Positions 28,171 through 42,146 of a DNA stretch of 64,000 nt are shown here, piece after piece; position 1 is the first letter of the stretch; every line of letters starts with the position of its first letter. Position numbers and translations under genes: made by a program. The stretch lies in contig OY282558.1 in assembly GCA_958295665.1 (NCBI GenBank), forward strand, positions 461,998,995 through 462,062,994, read 5' to 3'. The notes beneath the pieces were generated by a model. It saw only the letters and a program-made list of their open reading frames with translations. It was not told where the DNA came from and made no database searches. This DNA is from Tipula vernalis. Its lineage: Eukaryota; Arthropoda; Insecta; Diptera; Tipulidae.

Positions 28171-29872
28171 AAAACATTAGAAGTAAAATTAAACTATACA
28201 AGGTATCGTGTGAGTTACAAAAAAAGATTTAGTGAAAACGTTGCTCTCGTCGATTATAACGATAACGGATGAATACGGTCATATAAAATAACTGGATGAG
28301 CAAAATTCTGTTATAATAAATATTCATAAAAATTCTCAACAACAGTAATCAAACGGTATCCAACAAAGAACTATAAAAAAATTGTATTATGAATAGTTAT
28401 TGTGTCTTGTACGAAAAAACGTAAAAAACATACCTAACTCTATATAAAAATCCAAAAATTTATTGCCATCCATAAAATGACTCATCAAATATTCATTAAT
28501 CAAGCAGAATACAAAAACGAACAGGACAACCCTTTTGTAATCCCTTAAATTTATCACTGAGTTTTCAGAAATCCAAAATACACAAAAAAAAGCATCGAAC
28601 ATTTACGACTTTTAATATCATTTTCGGTGATCTTTATGACTAATTTTAATTTTTTATAGCGCTATGTGTTGAATTGATAGAATTTTGCTTTTATGCAAAC
28701 TTTATGTCTAACGATAAAATTTTTGTTTGTCTCACCTAGCACACCCACACTGTTCGCTGTAAAAAAAATCAAAGATATACTTATTTTTTGTTGTTGGCTA
28801 GCCATTTAATATAATATTAGCAATCCATGTATCTACCACTAAAACCATTTACTTTTTAATACACAACAAAAACTCGATTTGTTAATAAAAGTTCAAAATA
28901 AATATTAAGAGCGTAGTGCTTTAAAGCATAACCCATAAAATATTTGATAACATTATTTACGTTTCAATGAATAAATAAAACGGTACGTACATAAAATCCA
29001 GCGAACCAGTCGACAAACCACGAATTATATAGATAAATTCAAAATTTATTGAACAAACGTGAACTAGCTAAATGAAAACATTTAGGATAAAGCTTTCGTT
29101 TATGGTCCAATGAACATCGCTGCAGAAAAAAAATGATTGTAGATTAATTTGTACAATAAAATTAAATGATCTTTAAAAAGAACTCCAATCGTCTAAAGTA
29201 AAAAATATTTTTACAAGAAATGTATTGAGCCAATCTTGATAAAAATCTCTCGTTATAATTATCTTTCCACTCTTCGAGTTCTTGTTTATGTGATATGTGT
29301 ATGTATGTATGTATTCGCTTTAGTTTGACATCAATCTTGTAAATAAATTCCAGAGCAAATTCAATCAGCAGTAAAAACGTGACGTGAAAATTTAAACATA
29401 ACAACAAAGTGTATATAGTTTATATATATACATAAATAGATGTATGTTTGTATAAGGGAAGAAGCTTTCGACCCAACCTCCTTAGATAATAACAGTAGTC
29501 TAAGTTTTTTATGTTTTTCTGTTACACAATATATTGCAAAGCATTTTTCCAGAGTATGAAGAGCGTTTTTCTTGTGATTTGAAATTAACGTGTTATTGAC
29601 GTATTGGAAAGCAATTAGGAGTTTTTATAACAAGCTTTTTTTGCTCGAATAAGAGGTTGTTTGATTTGTTGTATTTTTAATGCTTTCTTAATTGGTTGCT
29701 TTCCAAACATCATAATGATGTTTCAAAGTATTTAATTTTTTTAAAACTTGATTTGCTGCACGTATATTGTTGATGTTCTTTAATCACATTAGTAATTCTT
29801 AGACAATCACGTGTTTTAAGCAGAAATATAAAATTACAACACATTTGTAACTAAAAGATACACTCAGAGAAA
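28171..29872. other. AT-rich non-coding stretch left of the satellite element
   Basis: No gene recognised. TATGTATG and TATATA simple sequence near 29300 and 29410. The last bases form the left flank of the element insertion site. Confidence 0.6.
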
Positions 29873-29881
29873 TCTCGTGTG
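29873..29881. other. Target-site duplication, left copy (9 bp)
   Basis: TCTCGTGTG directly precedes the left inverted arm and is repeated exactly, in the same orientation, directly after the right arm (42578-42586). A 9 bp duplication is typical of Foldback-type and Mutator-like DNA transposons. The family is inferred from this length alone. Confidence 0.8.
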
Positions 29882-30162
29882 ACCGGTGTGAAGTATTTCA
29901 CACAAAGTGTAGCTACACAAATTAACGAAAAGTGTAAGTGTATGAAAAAGTGAAGGCCTACATAAAATGTGTAAATAAGAAGTAGAACCAGGTATGGGGC
30001 GATATTACCATAAAGTGGGCAGGTCAGGCTATCCGAAACCATTTTTCCTATTACAATAAAAAGGGTTGGGTATGTTCGACGATATTTTGAAAATTGTGAA
30101 AATCAAATAAACCGTCGAAACCTGATGCTACACTATGACCATTTACGAAAATAGCAGAGATG
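29882..30162 (+). repeat. Left terminal inverted repeat, 281 bp
   Basis: Reads ACCGGTGTGAAGTATTTCAC at the outer end and ends in CAGAGATG, next to the satellite. It is the reverse complement of 42297-42577, with roughly nine bases in ten matching by eye and small compensating indels. Recognisable matched blocks include GTAGCTACACAAATTAACGA, AGAAGTAGAACCAGGTATGG and CCTGATGCTACACTATGACC. The outer six bases, ACCGGT, are themselves palindromic. Confidence 0.85.
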
Positions 30163-30627
30163 CTCGATTATTTCTAAACATTTCTTAGAAAATTCAATTT
30201 TATTGAAAATTAACTGTGCTATAGCCCACAAGTTTTTGGGCGGCAAAAACCTAACATTGCCCGATTACTATGGTTGATACCTCTATCAATAGGTTTCGGG
30301 ACCTTTAATTGATCTGAAAATTTTCATTTTGATTGCTCGATTATTTCTAAACATTTCTTAGAAAATTCAATTTTATTGAAAATTAACTGTGCTATAGCCC
30401 ACAAGTTTTTGGGCGGCAAAAATCTAAAACGGTCCGATTACTATGGTTGATACCTCTATCAATAGGTTACGGGACCTATAATTGCTGCGAAAATTTTCAT
30501 TTTGATTGCTCGATTATTTCTAAACATTTCTTAGAAAATTCAATTTTATTGAAAATTAACTGTGCTGTAGCCCACAAGTTTTTGGGAGGCAAAAATCTAA
30601 AATGGTCCGATTACTATGGTTGATACT

Positions 30628-33600
30628 TCTATCAATAGGTTTCGGAACCTTTAATTGCTCTGAAAATTTTCATTTTGATTGCTCGATTATTTCTAAACAT
30701 TTCTTAGAAAATTCAATTTTATTTAAAATTAACTGTGCTATAGCCCACAAGTTTTTGGGCGGCAAAAATCTAAAATGGTCCGATTACGATGGTTGATACC
30801 TCTATCAATAGGTTTCGGGACCTTTAATTGCTGCGAAAATTTTCATTTTGATTGCTCGATTATTTCTAAACATTTCTTAGAAAATTCAATTTTATTGAAA
30901 ATTAACTGTGCTGTAGCCCACAAGTTTTTGGGAGGCAAAAATCTAAAATGGTCCGATTACTATGGTTGATACTTCTATCAATAGGTTTCGGGACCTTTAA
31001 TTGCTCTGAAAATTTTCATTTTGATTGCTCGATTATTTCTAAACATTTCTTAGAAAATTCAATTTTATTGAAAATTAACTGTGCTATAGCCCACAAGTTT
31101 TTGGGAGGCAAAAATCTAAAATGGTCCGATTACGATGGTTAATACCTCTATCAATAGGTTTCGGGACCTTTAATTGCTGTGAAAATTTTCATTTTGATTG
31201 CTCGATTATTTCTAAACATTTCTTAGAAAATTCAATTTTATTGAAAATTAACTGTGTATAGCCCACAAGTTTTTGGGCGGCAAAAATCTAAAATGGTCCG
31301 ATTACGATGGTTAATACCTCTATCAATAGGTTTCGGGACCTTTAATTGCTGTGAAAATTTTCATTTTGATTGCTCGATTATTTCTAAACATTTCTTAGAA
31401 AATTCAATTTTATTGAAAATTAACTGTGCTATAGCCCACAAGTTTTTGGGCGGCAAAAATCTAAAATGGTCCGATTACTATGGTTGATACCTCTATCAAT
31501 AGGTTTCGGGACCTTTAATTGCTGTGAAAATTTTCATTTTGATTGCTCATTTCTAAACTTTTCTTAGAAAATTCAATTTTATTGAAAATTAACTGTGGTC
31601 CGTATGGTACTATATAGCCCACAAGGTACTATATAGCCCACAAGTTTTTGGGAGGCAAAAATCTAAAATGGTACTATATAGCCCACTATGGTACTATATA
31701 GCCCACAAGTTTTTGGGAGGCAAAAATCTAAAATGGTCCGATTACGATGGATAATACCTCTATCAATAGGTTTCGGGACCTTTAATTGCTGTGAAAATTT
31801 TCATTTTGATTGCTCGATTATTTCTAAACATTTCTTAGAAAATTCAATTTTATTGAAAATTAACTGTGCTATAGCCCACAAGTTTTTGGGGGGCAAAAAT
31901 CTAAAATGGTCCGATTACTATGGTTGATACCTCTATCAATAGGTTTCGGGACCTTTAATTGCTGTGAAAATTTTCATTTTGATTGCTCGATTATTTCTAA
32001 ACATTTCTTAGAAAATTCAATTTTATTGAAAATTAACTGTGCTATAGCCCACAAGTTTTTGGGAGGCAAAAATCTAAAATGGTCCGATTACGATGGTTAA
32101 TACCTCTATCAATAGGTTTCGGGACCTTTAATTGCTGTGAAAATTTTCAGTTTTGATTGCTCGATTATTTCTAAACATTTCTTAGAAAATTCAATTTTAT
32201 TGAAAATTAACTGTGCTATAGCCCACAAGTTTTTGGGAGGCAAAAATCTAAAATGGTCCGATTACGATGGTTGATACCTCTATCAATAGGTTTCGGGACC
32301 TTTAATTGCTGCGAAAATTTTCATTATGATTGCTCGATTATTTCTAAACATTTCTTAGAAAATTCAATTTTATTGAAAATTAACTGTGCTGTAGCCCACA
32401 AGTTTTTGGGAGGCAAAAATCTAAAATGGTCCGATTACTATGGTTGATACCTCTATCAATAGGTTTCGGGGCCTTTAATTGCTGTGACAATTTTCATTTT
32501 GATTGCTCGATTATTTCTAAACATTTCTTAGAAAATTGAATTTTATTGAAAATTAACTGTGCTATAGCCCACAAGTTTTTGGGCGGCAAAAATCTAAAAT
32601 GGGCCGATTACTATGGTTGATACCTCTATCAATAGGTTTCGGAAACTTTAATTGCTGTGAAAATTTTCATTTTAATTGCTCGATTATTTCTAAACATTTT
32701 TTAGAAAATTCAATTTTATTGAAAATTAATTGTGCTATAGCCCACAAGTTTTTGGGCGGCAAAAATCTAAAATGCTCCGATTACGATGGTTGATACCTCT
32801 ATCAATAGGTTTCGGGACATTTAATTACTGTGAAAATTTTCATTTTGATTGCTCGATTATTTCTAAACATTTCTTAGAAAATTCAATTTTATTGAAAATT
32901 AACTGTGCTGTAGCCCACAAGTTTTTGGGCGGCAAAAATCTAAAATGGTCCGATTACTATGGTTGATACCTCTATCAATAGGTTACGGGACCTTTAATTG
33001 CTGTGAAAATTTTCATTTTGATTGCTTGATTATTTCTAAAGATTTCTTAGAAAATTCAATTTTATTGAAAATTAACTGTGCTATAGCCCACAAGTTTTTG
33101 GGCGGCAAAAATCTAAAATGGTCCGATTACTATGGTTGATACCTCTATCAATAGGTTTCGGGACCTTTAATTGCTGTCAAAATTTTCATTTTGATTGCTC
33201 GATTATTTCTAAACATTTCTTGGAAAATTCAATTTTATTGAAAATTAACTGTGATATAGCCTACAAGTTTTTGGGCGGCAAAAATCTAAAATGGTCCGAT
33301 TACGATGGTTGATACCTCTATCAATAGGTTTCGGAACCTTTAATTGCTGTTAAAATTTTCATTTTGATTGCTCGATTATTTCTAAACATTTTTTTAGAAA
33401 ATTCAATTTTATTGAAAATTAACTGTGCTATAGCCCACAAGTTTTTGGGCGGCAAAAATCTAAAATGCTCCGATTACTATGGTTGATACCTCTATCAATA
33501 GGTTTCGGGACCTTTAATTGCTGTGAAAATTTTCATTTTGATTGCTCGATTATTTCTAAACATTTCTTAGAAAATTCAATTTTATTGAAAATTAACTGTG

Positions 33601-35818
33601 CTATAGCCCACAAGTTTTTGGGCGGCAAAAATCTAAAATGGTCCGATTACTATGGTTGATACCTCTATCAATAGGTTTCGGGACCTTTAATTGCTGTGAA
33701 AATTTTCATTTTGATTGCTCGATTATTTCTAAACATTTCTTAGAAAATTCAATTTTATTGAAAATTAACTGTGTTATAGCCCACAAGTTTTTGGGTGGCA
33801 AAAATCTAAAATGGTCTGATTACTATGGTTGATACCTCTATCAATAGGTTTCGGGACCTTTAATTGCTGTGAAAATTTTCATTTTGATTGCTCGATTATT
33901 TCTAAACATTTCTTAGAAAATTCAATTTTATTGAAAATTAACTGTGCTATAGCCCACAAGTTTTTGGGCGGCAAAAATCTAAAATGGTCCGATTACTATG
34001 GTTGATACCTCTATCAATAGGTTTCGGGACCTTTAATTGCTGTGAAAATTTTCATTTTGATTGCTCGATTATTTCTAAACATTTTTTAGAAAATTCAATT
34101 TTATTGAAAATTAACTGTGCTATAGCCCACAAGTTTTTGGGCGGCAAAAATCTAAAATGGTCCGATTACTATGGTTGATACCTCTATCAATAGGTTTCGG
34201 GACCTTTAATTGCTGTGAAAATTTTCATTTTGATTGCTCGATTATTTCTAAACATTTCTTAGAAAATTCGATTTTATTGAAAATTAACTGTGCTATAGCC
34301 CACAAGTTTTTGGGCGGCAAAAATCTAAAATGGTCCGATTACTATGGTTGATACCTCTATCAATAGGTTTCGAGACCTTTAATTGCTGTGACAATTTTCA
34401 TTTTGATTGCTCGATTATTTCTAAACATTTCTTAGAAAATTCAATTTTATTGAAAATTAACTGTGCTATAGCCCACAAGTTTTTGGGCGGCAAAAATCTA
34501 AAATGGTCCGATTACTATGGTTGATACCTCTATGAATAGGTTTCGGAACCTTTAATTGCTGTGAAAATTTTCATTTTAATTGCTCGATTATTTCTAAACA
34601 TTTTATGGAAAATTCAATTTTATTGAAAATTAACTGTGCTATAGCCCACAAGTTTTTGGGCGGCAAAAATCTAAAATGCTCCGATTACGATGGTTGACAC
34701 CTCTATCAATAGGTTTCGGGACCTTTAATTGCTGTGAAAATTTTCATTTTGATTGCTCGATTATTTCTAAACATTTCTTAGAAAATTCAATTTTATTGAA
34801 AATTAACTGTGCTATAGCCCACAAGTTTTTGGGCGGCAAAAATCTAAAATGGTCCGATTACTATGGTTGATAACTCTATCAATAGGTTTCGGGACCTTTA
34901 ATTGCTGTGAAAATTTTCATTTTGATTGCTCGATTATTTCTAAACATTTCTTAGAAAATTGAATTTTATTGAAAATTAACTGTGCTATAGCCCACAAGTT
35001 TTTGGGCGGCAAAAATCTAAAATGGTCCGATTACTATGGTTGATACCTCTATCAATAGGTTTCGGGACCTTTAATTGCTGTCAAAATTTTCATTTTGATT
35101 GCTCGATTATTTCTAAACATTTTTTAGAAAATTCAATTTTATTGAAAATTTACTGTGCTATAGCCCATAAGTTTTTGGGCGGCAAAAATCTAAAATGATC
35201 CGATTACGATGGTTGATACCTCTATCAATAGGTTTCGGGACCTTTAATTGCTGTGAAAATTTTCATTTTGATTGCTCGATTATTTCTAAACATTTCTTAG
35301 AAAATTCAATTTTATTGAAAATTAACTGTGCTATAGCCCACAAGTTTTTGGGCGGCAAAAATCTAAAATGGTCCGATTACTATGGTTGATACCTCTATCA
35401 ATAGGTTTCGGGACCTTTAATTGCTGTGAAAATTTTCATTTTGATTGCTCGATTATTTCTAAACATTTCTTAGAAAATTCAATTTTATTGAAAATTAACT
35501 GTGCTCTATATAGCCCACAAGTTTTTGGGCGGCAAAAATCTAAAATGGTCCGATTACTATGGTTGATACCTCTATCAATAGGTTACGGGACCTTTAATTG
35601 CTGTGAAAATTTTCATTTTGATTGCTCGATTATTTCTAAACATTTCTTAGAAAAGTCAATTTTATTGAAAATTAACTGTGCTATAGCCCACAAGTTTTTG
35701 GGCGGCAAAAATCTAAAATGGTCCGATTACTATGGTTGATACCTCTATCAATAGGTTACGGGACCTTTAATTGCTGTGAAAATTTTCATTTTGATTGCTC
35801 GATTATTTCTAAACATTT
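30628..35818 (+). repeat. Higher-order duplication, copy 1 (period 6,328 bp)
   Basis: This 5,191 bp block reappears at 36956-42146. All variant monomers, including the aberrant ones at 31600-31710 and 35505-35520, occur in the same order at a constant offset of 6,328. The only difference I found is G at 30788 against T at 37116. The blocks stop matching at 30627/36955 (T against C) and 35819/42147 (T against C). The period is about 36 monomers plus roughly 100 bp of extra sequence. Confidence 0.93.
31600..31710 (+). repeat. Aberrant monomer junction with four GGTACTATATAGCCCAC copies
   Basis: The 17-mer GGTACTATATAGCCCAC occurs at 31606, 31625, 31670 and 31690, inside a monomer that is about 94 bp longer than the 173 bp standard. 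The same monomer has lost the CGATTA of CTCGATTATTTC near 31547. It looks like slippage or repair synthesis that reused the ATAGCCCACAAG segment. The whole structure is copied at 37928-38038. Confidence 0.85.
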
Positions 35819-36955
35819 TTTAGAAAATTCAATTTTATTGAAAATTAACTGTGCTATAGCCCACAAGTTTTTGGGCGGCAAAAATCTAAAATGGTCCGAT
35901 TACTATGGTTGATACCTCTATCAATAGGTTTCGGGACCTTTAATTGCTGTGAAAATTTTCATTTTGATTGCTCGATTATTTCTAAACATTTCTTAGAAAA
36001 TTCGATTTTATTGAAAATTAACTGTGCTATAGCCCACAAGTTTTTGGGCGGCAAAAATCTAAAATGGTCCGATTACTATGGTTGATACCTCTATCAATAG
36101 GTTTCGAGACCTTTAATTGCTGTGACAATTTTCATTTTGATTGCTCGATTATTTCTAAACATTTCTTAGAAAATTCAATTTTATTGAAAATTAACTGTGC
36201 TATAGCCCACAAGTTTTTGGGCGGCAAAAATCTAAAATGGTCCGATTACTATGGTTGATACCTCTATGAATAGGTTTCGGAACCTTTAATTGCTGTGAAA
36301 ATTTTCATTTTAATTGCTCGATTATTTCTAAACATTTTATGGAAAATTCAATTTTATTGAAAATTAACTGTGCTATAGCCCACAAGTTTTTGGGCGGCAA
36401 AAATCTAAAATGGTCCGATTACGATGGTTGATACCTCTATCAATAGGTTTCGGAACCTTTAATTGCTGTTAAAATTTTCATTTTGATTGCTCGATTATTT
36501 CTAAACATTTTTTTAGAAAATTCAATTTTATTGAAAATTAACTGTGCTATAGCCCACAAGTTTTTGGGCGGCAAAAATCTAAAATGCTCCGATTACGATG
36601 GTTGACACCTCTATCAATAGGTTTCGGGACCTTTAATTGCTGTGAAAATTTTCATTTTGATTGCTCGATTATTTCTAAACATTTCTTAGAAAATTCAATT
36701 TTATTGAAAATTAACTGTGCTATAGCCCACAAGTTTTTGGGCGGCAAAAATCTAAAATGGTCCGATTACTATGGTTGATAACTCTATCAATAGGTTTCGG
36801 GACCTTTAATTGCTGTGAAAATTTTCATTTTGATTGCTCGATTATTTCTAAACATTTCTTAGAAAATTGAATTTTATTGAAAATTAACTGTGCTATAGCC
36901 CACAAGTTTTTGGGTGGCAAAAATCTAAAATGGTCTGATTACTATGGTTGATACC
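35819..36955 (+). repeat. Mosaic spacer between the two higher-order copies
   Basis: Just before and within the first part, about 35830-36410 repeats the variants of 34096-34676 at an offset of 1,734 bp (about ten monomers), including the diagnostic GGTTTCGAGACC and GTGACAATTTTC changes. About 36410-36583 then matches a monomer type seen at 33290-33465 (TGTTAAAATTTT with a long T run before AGAAAA). About 36584-36900 matches 34676-34990. 36912-36940 carries the GGGTGGC and GGTCTGATT variants of 33793-33820. The segment therefore looks assembled from units elsewhere in the array. Confidence 0.75.
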
Positions 36956-39900
36956 TCTATCAATAGGTTTCGGAACCTTTAATTGCTCTGAAAATTTTCA
37001 TTTTGATTGCTCGATTATTTCTAAACATTTCTTAGAAAATTCAATTTTATTTAAAATTAACTGTGCTATAGCCCACAAGTTTTTGGGCGGCAAAAATCTA
37101 AAATGGTCCGATTACTATGGTTGATACCTCTATCAATAGGTTTCGGGACCTTTAATTGCTGCGAAAATTTTCATTTTGATTGCTCGATTATTTCTAAACA
37201 TTTCTTAGAAAATTCAATTTTATTGAAAATTAACTGTGCTGTAGCCCACAAGTTTTTGGGAGGCAAAAATCTAAAATGGTCCGATTACTATGGTTGATAC
37301 TTCTATCAATAGGTTTCGGGACCTTTAATTGCTCTGAAAATTTTCATTTTGATTGCTCGATTATTTCTAAACATTTCTTAGAAAATTCAATTTTATTGAA
37401 AATTAACTGTGCTATAGCCCACAAGTTTTTGGGAGGCAAAAATCTAAAATGGTCCGATTACGATGGTTAATACCTCTATCAATAGGTTTCGGGACCTTTA
37501 ATTGCTGTGAAAATTTTCATTTTGATTGCTCGATTATTTCTAAACATTTCTTAGAAAATTCAATTTTATTGAAAATTAACTGTGTATAGCCCACAAGTTT
37601 TTGGGCGGCAAAAATCTAAAATGGTCCGATTACGATGGTTAATACCTCTATCAATAGGTTTCGGGACCTTTAATTGCTGTGAAAATTTTCATTTTGATTG
37701 CTCGATTATTTCTAAACATTTCTTAGAAAATTCAATTTTATTGAAAATTAACTGTGCTATAGCCCACAAGTTTTTGGGCGGCAAAAATCTAAAATGGTCC
37801 GATTACTATGGTTGATACCTCTATCAATAGGTTTCGGGACCTTTAATTGCTGTGAAAATTTTCATTTTGATTGCTCATTTCTAAACTTTTCTTAGAAAAT
37901 TCAATTTTATTGAAAATTAACTGTGGTCCGTATGGTACTATATAGCCCACAAGGTACTATATAGCCCACAAGTTTTTGGGAGGCAAAAATCTAAAATGGT
38001 ACTATATAGCCCACTATGGTACTATATAGCCCACAAGTTTTTGGGAGGCAAAAATCTAAAATGGTCCGATTACGATGGATAATACCTCTATCAATAGGTT
38101 TCGGGACCTTTAATTGCTGTGAAAATTTTCATTTTGATTGCTCGATTATTTCTAAACATTTCTTAGAAAATTCAATTTTATTGAAAATTAACTGTGCTAT
38201 AGCCCACAAGTTTTTGGGGGGCAAAAATCTAAAATGGTCCGATTACTATGGTTGATACCTCTATCAATAGGTTTCGGGACCTTTAATTGCTGTGAAAATT
38301 TTCATTTTGATTGCTCGATTATTTCTAAACATTTCTTAGAAAATTCAATTTTATTGAAAATTAACTGTGCTATAGCCCACAAGTTTTTGGGAGGCAAAAA
38401 TCTAAAATGGTCCGATTACGATGGTTAATACCTCTATCAATAGGTTTCGGGACCTTTAATTGCTGTGAAAATTTTCAGTTTTGATTGCTCGATTATTTCT
38501 AAACATTTCTTAGAAAATTCAATTTTATTGAAAATTAACTGTGCTATAGCCCACAAGTTTTTGGGAGGCAAAAATCTAAAATGGTCCGATTACGATGGTT
38601 GATACCTCTATCAATAGGTTTCGGGACCTTTAATTGCTGCGAAAATTTTCATTATGATTGCTCGATTATTTCTAAACATTTCTTAGAAAATTCAATTTTA
38701 TTGAAAATTAACTGTGCTGTAGCCCACAAGTTTTTGGGAGGCAAAAATCTAAAATGGTCCGATTACTATGGTTGATACCTCTATCAATAGGTTTCGGGGC
38801 CTTTAATTGCTGTGACAATTTTCATTTTGATTGCTCGATTATTTCTAAACATTTCTTAGAAAATTGAATTTTATTGAAAATTAACTGTGCTATAGCCCAC
38901 AAGTTTTTGGGCGGCAAAAATCTAAAATGGGCCGATTACTATGGTTGATACCTCTATCAATAGGTTTCGGAAACTTTAATTGCTGTGAAAATTTTCATTT
39001 TAATTGCTCGATTATTTCTAAACATTTTTTAGAAAATTCAATTTTATTGAAAATTAATTGTGCTATAGCCCACAAGTTTTTGGGCGGCAAAAATCTAAAA
39101 TGCTCCGATTACGATGGTTGATACCTCTATCAATAGGTTTCGGGACATTTAATTACTGTGAAAATTTTCATTTTGATTGCTCGATTATTTCTAAACATTT
39201 CTTAGAAAATTCAATTTTATTGAAAATTAACTGTGCTGTAGCCCACAAGTTTTTGGGCGGCAAAAATCTAAAATGGTCCGATTACTATGGTTGATACCTC
39301 TATCAATAGGTTACGGGACCTTTAATTGCTGTGAAAATTTTCATTTTGATTGCTTGATTATTTCTAAAGATTTCTTAGAAAATTCAATTTTATTGAAAAT
39401 TAACTGTGCTATAGCCCACAAGTTTTTGGGCGGCAAAAATCTAAAATGGTCCGATTACTATGGTTGATACCTCTATCAATAGGTTTCGGGACCTTTAATT
39501 GCTGTCAAAATTTTCATTTTGATTGCTCGATTATTTCTAAACATTTCTTGGAAAATTCAATTTTATTGAAAATTAACTGTGATATAGCCTACAAGTTTTT
39601 GGGCGGCAAAAATCTAAAATGGTCCGATTACGATGGTTGATACCTCTATCAATAGGTTTCGGAACCTTTAATTGCTGTTAAAATTTTCATTTTGATTGCT
39701 CGATTATTTCTAAACATTTTTTTAGAAAATTCAATTTTATTGAAAATTAACTGTGCTATAGCCCACAAGTTTTTGGGCGGCAAAAATCTAAAATGCTCCG
39801 ATTACTATGGTTGATACCTCTATCAATAGGTTTCGGGACCTTTAATTGCTGTGAAAATTTTCATTTTGATTGCTCGATTATTTCTAAACATTTCTTAGAA

Positions 39901-42146
39901 AATTCAATTTTATTGAAAATTAACTGTGCTATAGCCCACAAGTTTTTGGGCGGCAAAAATCTAAAATGGTCCGATTACTATGGTTGATACCTCTATCAAT
40001 AGGTTTCGGGACCTTTAATTGCTGTGAAAATTTTCATTTTGATTGCTCGATTATTTCTAAACATTTCTTAGAAAATTCAATTTTATTGAAAATTAACTGT
40101 GTTATAGCCCACAAGTTTTTGGGTGGCAAAAATCTAAAATGGTCTGATTACTATGGTTGATACCTCTATCAATAGGTTTCGGGACCTTTAATTGCTGTGA
40201 AAATTTTCATTTTGATTGCTCGATTATTTCTAAACATTTCTTAGAAAATTCAATTTTATTGAAAATTAACTGTGCTATAGCCCACAAGTTTTTGGGCGGC
40301 AAAAATCTAAAATGGTCCGATTACTATGGTTGATACCTCTATCAATAGGTTTCGGGACCTTTAATTGCTGTGAAAATTTTCATTTTGATTGCTCGATTAT
40401 TTCTAAACATTTTTTAGAAAATTCAATTTTATTGAAAATTAACTGTGCTATAGCCCACAAGTTTTTGGGCGGCAAAAATCTAAAATGGTCCGATTACTAT
40501 GGTTGATACCTCTATCAATAGGTTTCGGGACCTTTAATTGCTGTGAAAATTTTCATTTTGATTGCTCGATTATTTCTAAACATTTCTTAGAAAATTCGAT
40601 TTTATTGAAAATTAACTGTGCTATAGCCCACAAGTTTTTGGGCGGCAAAAATCTAAAATGGTCCGATTACTATGGTTGATACCTCTATCAATAGGTTTCG
40701 AGACCTTTAATTGCTGTGACAATTTTCATTTTGATTGCTCGATTATTTCTAAACATTTCTTAGAAAATTCAATTTTATTGAAAATTAACTGTGCTATAGC
40801 CCACAAGTTTTTGGGCGGCAAAAATCTAAAATGGTCCGATTACTATGGTTGATACCTCTATGAATAGGTTTCGGAACCTTTAATTGCTGTGAAAATTTTC
40901 ATTTTAATTGCTCGATTATTTCTAAACATTTTATGGAAAATTCAATTTTATTGAAAATTAACTGTGCTATAGCCCACAAGTTTTTGGGCGGCAAAAATCT
41001 AAAATGCTCCGATTACGATGGTTGACACCTCTATCAATAGGTTTCGGGACCTTTAATTGCTGTGAAAATTTTCATTTTGATTGCTCGATTATTTCTAAAC
41101 ATTTCTTAGAAAATTCAATTTTATTGAAAATTAACTGTGCTATAGCCCACAAGTTTTTGGGCGGCAAAAATCTAAAATGGTCCGATTACTATGGTTGATA
41201 ACTCTATCAATAGGTTTCGGGACCTTTAATTGCTGTGAAAATTTTCATTTTGATTGCTCGATTATTTCTAAACATTTCTTAGAAAATTGAATTTTATTGA
41301 AAATTAACTGTGCTATAGCCCACAAGTTTTTGGGCGGCAAAAATCTAAAATGGTCCGATTACTATGGTTGATACCTCTATCAATAGGTTTCGGGACCTTT
41401 AATTGCTGTCAAAATTTTCATTTTGATTGCTCGATTATTTCTAAACATTTTTTAGAAAATTCAATTTTATTGAAAATTTACTGTGCTATAGCCCATAAGT
41501 TTTTGGGCGGCAAAAATCTAAAATGATCCGATTACGATGGTTGATACCTCTATCAATAGGTTTCGGGACCTTTAATTGCTGTGAAAATTTTCATTTTGAT
41601 TGCTCGATTATTTCTAAACATTTCTTAGAAAATTCAATTTTATTGAAAATTAACTGTGCTATAGCCCACAAGTTTTTGGGCGGCAAAAATCTAAAATGGT
41701 CCGATTACTATGGTTGATACCTCTATCAATAGGTTTCGGGACCTTTAATTGCTGTGAAAATTTTCATTTTGATTGCTCGATTATTTCTAAACATTTCTTA
41801 GAAAATTCAATTTTATTGAAAATTAACTGTGCTCTATATAGCCCACAAGTTTTTGGGCGGCAAAAATCTAAAATGGTCCGATTACTATGGTTGATACCTC
41901 TATCAATAGGTTACGGGACCTTTAATTGCTGTGAAAATTTTCATTTTGATTGCTCGATTATTTCTAAACATTTCTTAGAAAAGTCAATTTTATTGAAAAT
42001 TAACTGTGCTATAGCCCACAAGTTTTTGGGCGGCAAAAATCTAAAATGGTCCGATTACTATGGTTGATACCTCTATCAATAGGTTACGGGACCTTTAATT
42101 GCTGTGAAAATTTTCATTTTGATTGCTCGATTATTTCTAAACATTT
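36956..42146 (+). repeat. Higher-order duplication, copy 2
   Basis: Near-identical to 30628-35818 at offset 6,328. Its right end coincides, within about 15 bp, with the end of the satellite at the extra arm module, so the second copy is cut by the array boundary. Near-identity over 5.2 kb implies either a very recent unequal exchange or an assembly duplication. Confidence 0.93.
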
